Notes under the pieces: generated by a model | Told to the model about the DNA's origin: nothing | What the model saw: the letters and a program-made list of their open reading frames with translations, nothing else | Database searches by the model: none | Assembly: GCA_003694325.1 (NCBI GenBank) | Contig: RFKJ01000257.1 | Span: forward strand, 1 to 7,871 | Direction of reading: 5' to 3' | Origin: Deltaproteobacteria bacterium | Lineage (GTDB): Bacteria > Myxococcota_A > UBA796 > UBA2385 | Length of the DNA: 7,871 nucleotides | In this document: positions 6,063 to 7,871 of the stretch, in pieces | Position numbering within the stretch: the first letter of the stretch is position 1 | How the letters are laid out: each line of letters opens with the position of its first letter | Position numbers and translations under genes: made by a program

Positions 6063-6616
6063 TATTGGCGGGGCGGGAAGGTCGCCAGCTTGCGCTGCAG
6101 GGTGCGGCGGTGCATCCCGAGTCGACGGGCGGCCTTGCTGATGTTTCCCCCGCAGTCGTCGAGGACGCGGTTGATGTGCTCCCACTCGGCCCGGGCCAGG
6201 GTCGGGGCCTCGTAGTCGACGGGGGCCTCGTCCAGCGGGGCGACGTCGCCCCGGGCGAAGGCGGCCAGGACCATGTCGGCGTCGGCGGGCTTCGACAGGT
6301 AGTTGGTCGCGCCCAGGCGCATGGCGGCCACGGTGGTGGCGATGCTGCCATAGCCGGTCAGGACGACCACCTTCAGGTCGGGCCGGCGGCGGAGCAGCTC
6401 CTGGACCAGCGGCAGCCCCGGCCCGTCCGGCATCCGCAGGTCGACCACCGCGTGGGTGGGCTCCTGGGCCAGGGCGACCAGGGCCTGGGGGGGACCCTCG
6501 GCGGTCAGCGCCTCGTAGCCACGGTCCCGGAAGGCCGCGGCCAGTCGTTCCCGCAGGGCCTCGTCGTCGTCGACGACCAGGATGCGACTGCCGGGGGGAA
6601 TCGGGGGGATGCTCAT
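6062..6616 (-). CDS. regA: RegA/PrrA/ActR-type response regulator
   Basis: This 184-residue protein has a receiver domain (about 11-125) with acidic pocket D16-D17-D18, phospho-acceptor D59 in V-V-D-L-R-M-P-D-G-P-G, T87-G-Y-G and K109 in S-K-P-A-D-A-D. A short linker (P-V-D-Y-E-A-P-T-L) leads to a compact Fis-type helix-turn-helix (about 143-178) with W145-E-H-I-x-R-V-L, G-G-N-I-S-K-A-A-R-R-L-G-M-H-R-R-T-L-Q-R-K-L. This two-domain layout without a sigma-54 AAA+ module is diagnostic of the RegA/PrrA/ActR family, which controls redox-dependent genes for respiration, carbon and nitrogen metabolism. Its start overlaps the kinase stop as ATGA (6613-6616), so translation is coupled. The stop codon at 6062-6064 overlaps a repeat arm by one base. 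Target genes are unknown; the sulfatase-like gene 65 bases downstream is a candidate operon partner. Confidence 0.92.
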   Translation of the reverse strand: MSIPPIPPGSRILVVDDDEALRERLAAAFRDRGYEALTAEGPPQALVALAQEPTHAVVDLRMPDGPGLPLVQELLRRRPDLKVVVLTGYGSIATTVAAMRLGATNYLSKPADADMVLAAFARGDVAPLDEAPVDYEAPTLARAEWEHINRVLDDCGGNISKAARRLGMHRRTLQRKLATFPPRQ

Positions 6617-7809
6617 GCGGAAGCCTCCGTTGCGGGTTGGCCGACGACGGCGGCCGGCCACCGGATGGTGGCGGTGGTGCCCTCGCCGGGATTGGATCGC
6701 AGCTCCACCGCGCCGCCGACCTGTTCCATCACCGAGCGGACGAAGTACACGCCCAGGCCCCGACCCGACGACCGCGTGGTGAAGAAGGGCTCGCCGACCC
6801 GCCGCAGCACGTCGGGCGGCATGCCCGGGCCCTCGTCGGCGACCTCCACCCCCAGGACATCGCCGTCCGCCCGGGCGGTGACGACGACCTGCTGGCCCGG
6901 CCCCGACGCGGCGACGGCGTTCTCGACGAGGCGCCGCAGGACCTGGAGGAACAGGCGGCCGGGCACTTCGACCTCGATGTCGTCGGCCTCGATCACCAGC
7001 CCGACCTTCGGAGGGCGGCGGTCTTCCCGGAGGTCGTCGAGCAGGTCGACGAGATCGAACCGCTGGGCCTCCTCCCCCAGCCCCAGGCCGGCGTCCCCGG
7101 CGAGCTGGGCGAGCACGTCCTGGCAGCGCCCGACCTGGTCCCGGACGGCGCGAAGGTCGGCGACATCGCGCGAATCCCTCGCCCGCCGCTCCAGCTCGCG
7201 GATGATGACGAGGATGGTCGAGAGCGGGGTCCGCAGCTCGTGGGCCGCGCCGGCGGCCAGGGTGGCCAGGCCGGCGAGACGCCGGTTGCGCTCCTCGTAC
7301 TCCTGGGCGGCCTGGAGGTGGGCGTGGGCCTCGGCGCGCAGGCTGCCGACCCGGGTGACGGCCACGAGGATCGAGGCGCCGACCAGCAGGTAGGCGACGA
7401 ACATGCCCGCCATGTGGCCCCGCATCGGGTCGCCGTGGTGGGCCATGGAGGTCGGCCCGGGAACGAGGAAGAAGGCGCCGTAGGCGACGACCGTGGCCGT
7501 GAAGATCGTCCAGGCCCGCACCGGCGGCAGCGCCAGGGCACCGATGGAGACCAGGATGACGTAGAGGGGGGAGAACGGGCTGGTGCTGCCACCACTGACC
7601 GCGACGAGCACGCTGAACAGCACCACGTCGAGCAGGAGCACGGCGGTGAGCGCATCCTGGGGGCGCTGCGGGGATCGGCCGGCATGCCGACGGAGCCACA
7701 GGTTGCTGGCCGCGGCCACCCCGGCGACCACGGCCAGGGTCACGCCGGAGCCGGGGCCGGACATCGCCCCCGCACCCACGGCCAGCGCGGCCATCGCCCC
7801 GGCGATCAC
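6613..7809 (-). CDS. regB: RegB/PrrB-type redox sensor histidine kinase (5' end uncertain)
   Basis: As read from GTG 7809 this is 398 residues. About six membrane segments lie roughly at 2-16, 22-38, 54-72, 80-96, 99-116 and 134-152, then a coiled linker, an H-box with phospho-acceptor H190 (A-A-H190-E-L-R-T-P-L), and a catalytic domain with N-box V-E-N297-A-V, D325-E-G-P-G-M-P and G349-R-G-L-G-V-Y-F. Two RegB hallmarks are seen. G73-G-S-T-S-P-F between segments 3 and 4 matches the quinone-site GGxxNPF with Asn replaced by Ser. R228-C229-Q-D-V-L in the second dimerisation helix matches the redox-box Cys. In RegB proteins, oxidation or ubiquinone binding lowers kinase activity, so this one should report respiratory redox state to the adjacent regulator. 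The first membrane segment looks cut short and no ribosome site precedes 7809, 7837 or the ATG at 7794; the true start is probably outside the window and in another frame. Confidence 0.85.
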   Translation of the reverse strand: MIAGAMAALAVGAGAMSGPGSGVTLAVVAGVAAASNLWLRRHAGRSPQRPQDALTAVLLLDVVLFSVLVAVSGGSTSPFSPLYVILVSIGALALPPVRAWTIFTATVVAYGAFFLVPGPTSMAHHGDPMRGHMAGMFVAYLLVGASILVAVTRVGSLRAEAHAHLQAAQEYEERNRRLAGLATLAAGAAHELRTPLSTILVIIRELERRARDSRDVADLRAVRDQVGRCQDVLAQLAGDAGLGLGEEAQRFDLVDLLDDLREDRRPPKVGLVIEADDIEVEVPGRLFLQVLRRLVENAVAASGPGQQVVVTARADGDVLGVEVADEGPGMPPDVLRRVGEPFFTTRSSGRGLGVYFVRSVMEQVGGAVELRSNPGEGTTATIRWPAAVVGQPATEASA

Positions 7810-7871
7810 CCCACCGGGCGAAGATGACGGTCGCCACCGGCAGCAGCGGGCCCGGTGACCGATCCTGGACG
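7810..7871 (-). other. Probable out-of-frame 5' part of the kinase gene
   Basis: The other minus-strand frame here (the frame of the regulator gene) reads ...G-P-L-L-P-V-A-T-V-I-F-A-R-W with 18 of 20 third positions G or C, whereas the kinase's own frame gives a Cys/Arg/Ser-rich string with weaker bias. Dropping one base from the G run (C run 7809-7812 on the plus strand) joins F-A-R-W to V-I-A-G-A-M, restoring a full first membrane helix preceded by an R-W pair as in RegB proteins. Either a sequencing or assembly error or a real frameshift is implied. The start codon is not in the window. Confidence 0.45.

Noticed and set aside
6065..7393. 442-residue plus-strand open frame opposite the two-component genes
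   Set aside because: Antisense shadow; Gln/Gly/Val- then Ser/Arg-rich with no domain.
6062..7837. 591-residue minus-strand open frame that could be read as a kinase-regulator fusion
   Set aside because: Only its last 184 residues (the regulator) are protein-like; the rest is the out-of-frame shadow of the kinase gene, and the ATGA overlap gives a normal two-gene arrangement.

Overview
This is a GC-rich, densely coded chromosomal window with strong G/C preference at third codon positions, GTG starts alongside ATG, and few gaps. A small choice-of-anchor-D-type lipoprotein, a RegB/RegA-type redox two-component pair, a large PlsB-like acyltransferase and an alpha-oxoamine synthase together suggest a Gram-negative bacterium of the Myxococcota / former Deltaproteobacteria type. 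That placement is inferred from gene types and composition only; there is no rRNA or other taxonomic marker. I see no tRNA, rRNA, CRISPR array, transposase or integrase. No stretch longer than 300 bases lacks a gene.

Left part (1-756). A short lipoprotein gene on the minus strand (47-532) is transcribed away from a 224-base divergent intergenic region. Its stop codon is directly abutted by a 28-base repeat that recurs identically about 6 kb away.

Centre (757-4577, plus strand). Three genes run in one direction and look like a lipid-metabolism cluster: a PlsB/GPAT-like acyltransferase, a GpsA-type dehydrogenase homologue whose catalytic Lys and glycerol-phosphate-binding residues are replaced, and a PLP-dependent alpha-oxoamine synthase of the KBL/serine palmitoyltransferase/BioF family. 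Gaps are 24 and 62 bases. A working inference is that they make or modify an acylated amino-alcohol (sphingoid-like) or glycerol-derived lipid, with the GpsA-like protein acting either as a divergent reductase or as a non-catalytic NAD-binding protein.

Right part (4611-7871, minus strand, convergent with the lipid genes). In transcription order there is a RegB/PrrB-type membrane histidine kinase (quinone-site-like GGSTSPF and a redox-box Cys), a RegA/PrrA/ActR-type response regulator overlapping it by 4 bases (ATGA), a 56-base REP-like inverted repeat filling the gap, and a secreted alkaline-phosphatase-superfamily 'sulfatase' lipoprotein with Thr where sulfatases carry the formylglycine Cys/Ser. 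The kinase's 5' end runs into the window edge and appears to need a one-base frameshift at a four-base homopolymer.

The most notable points are the degenerate GpsA active site inside a lipid cluster, the identical REP-like repeats welded to two stop codons, the Thr-type sulfatase fold, and the apparent frameshift in the sensor kinase.
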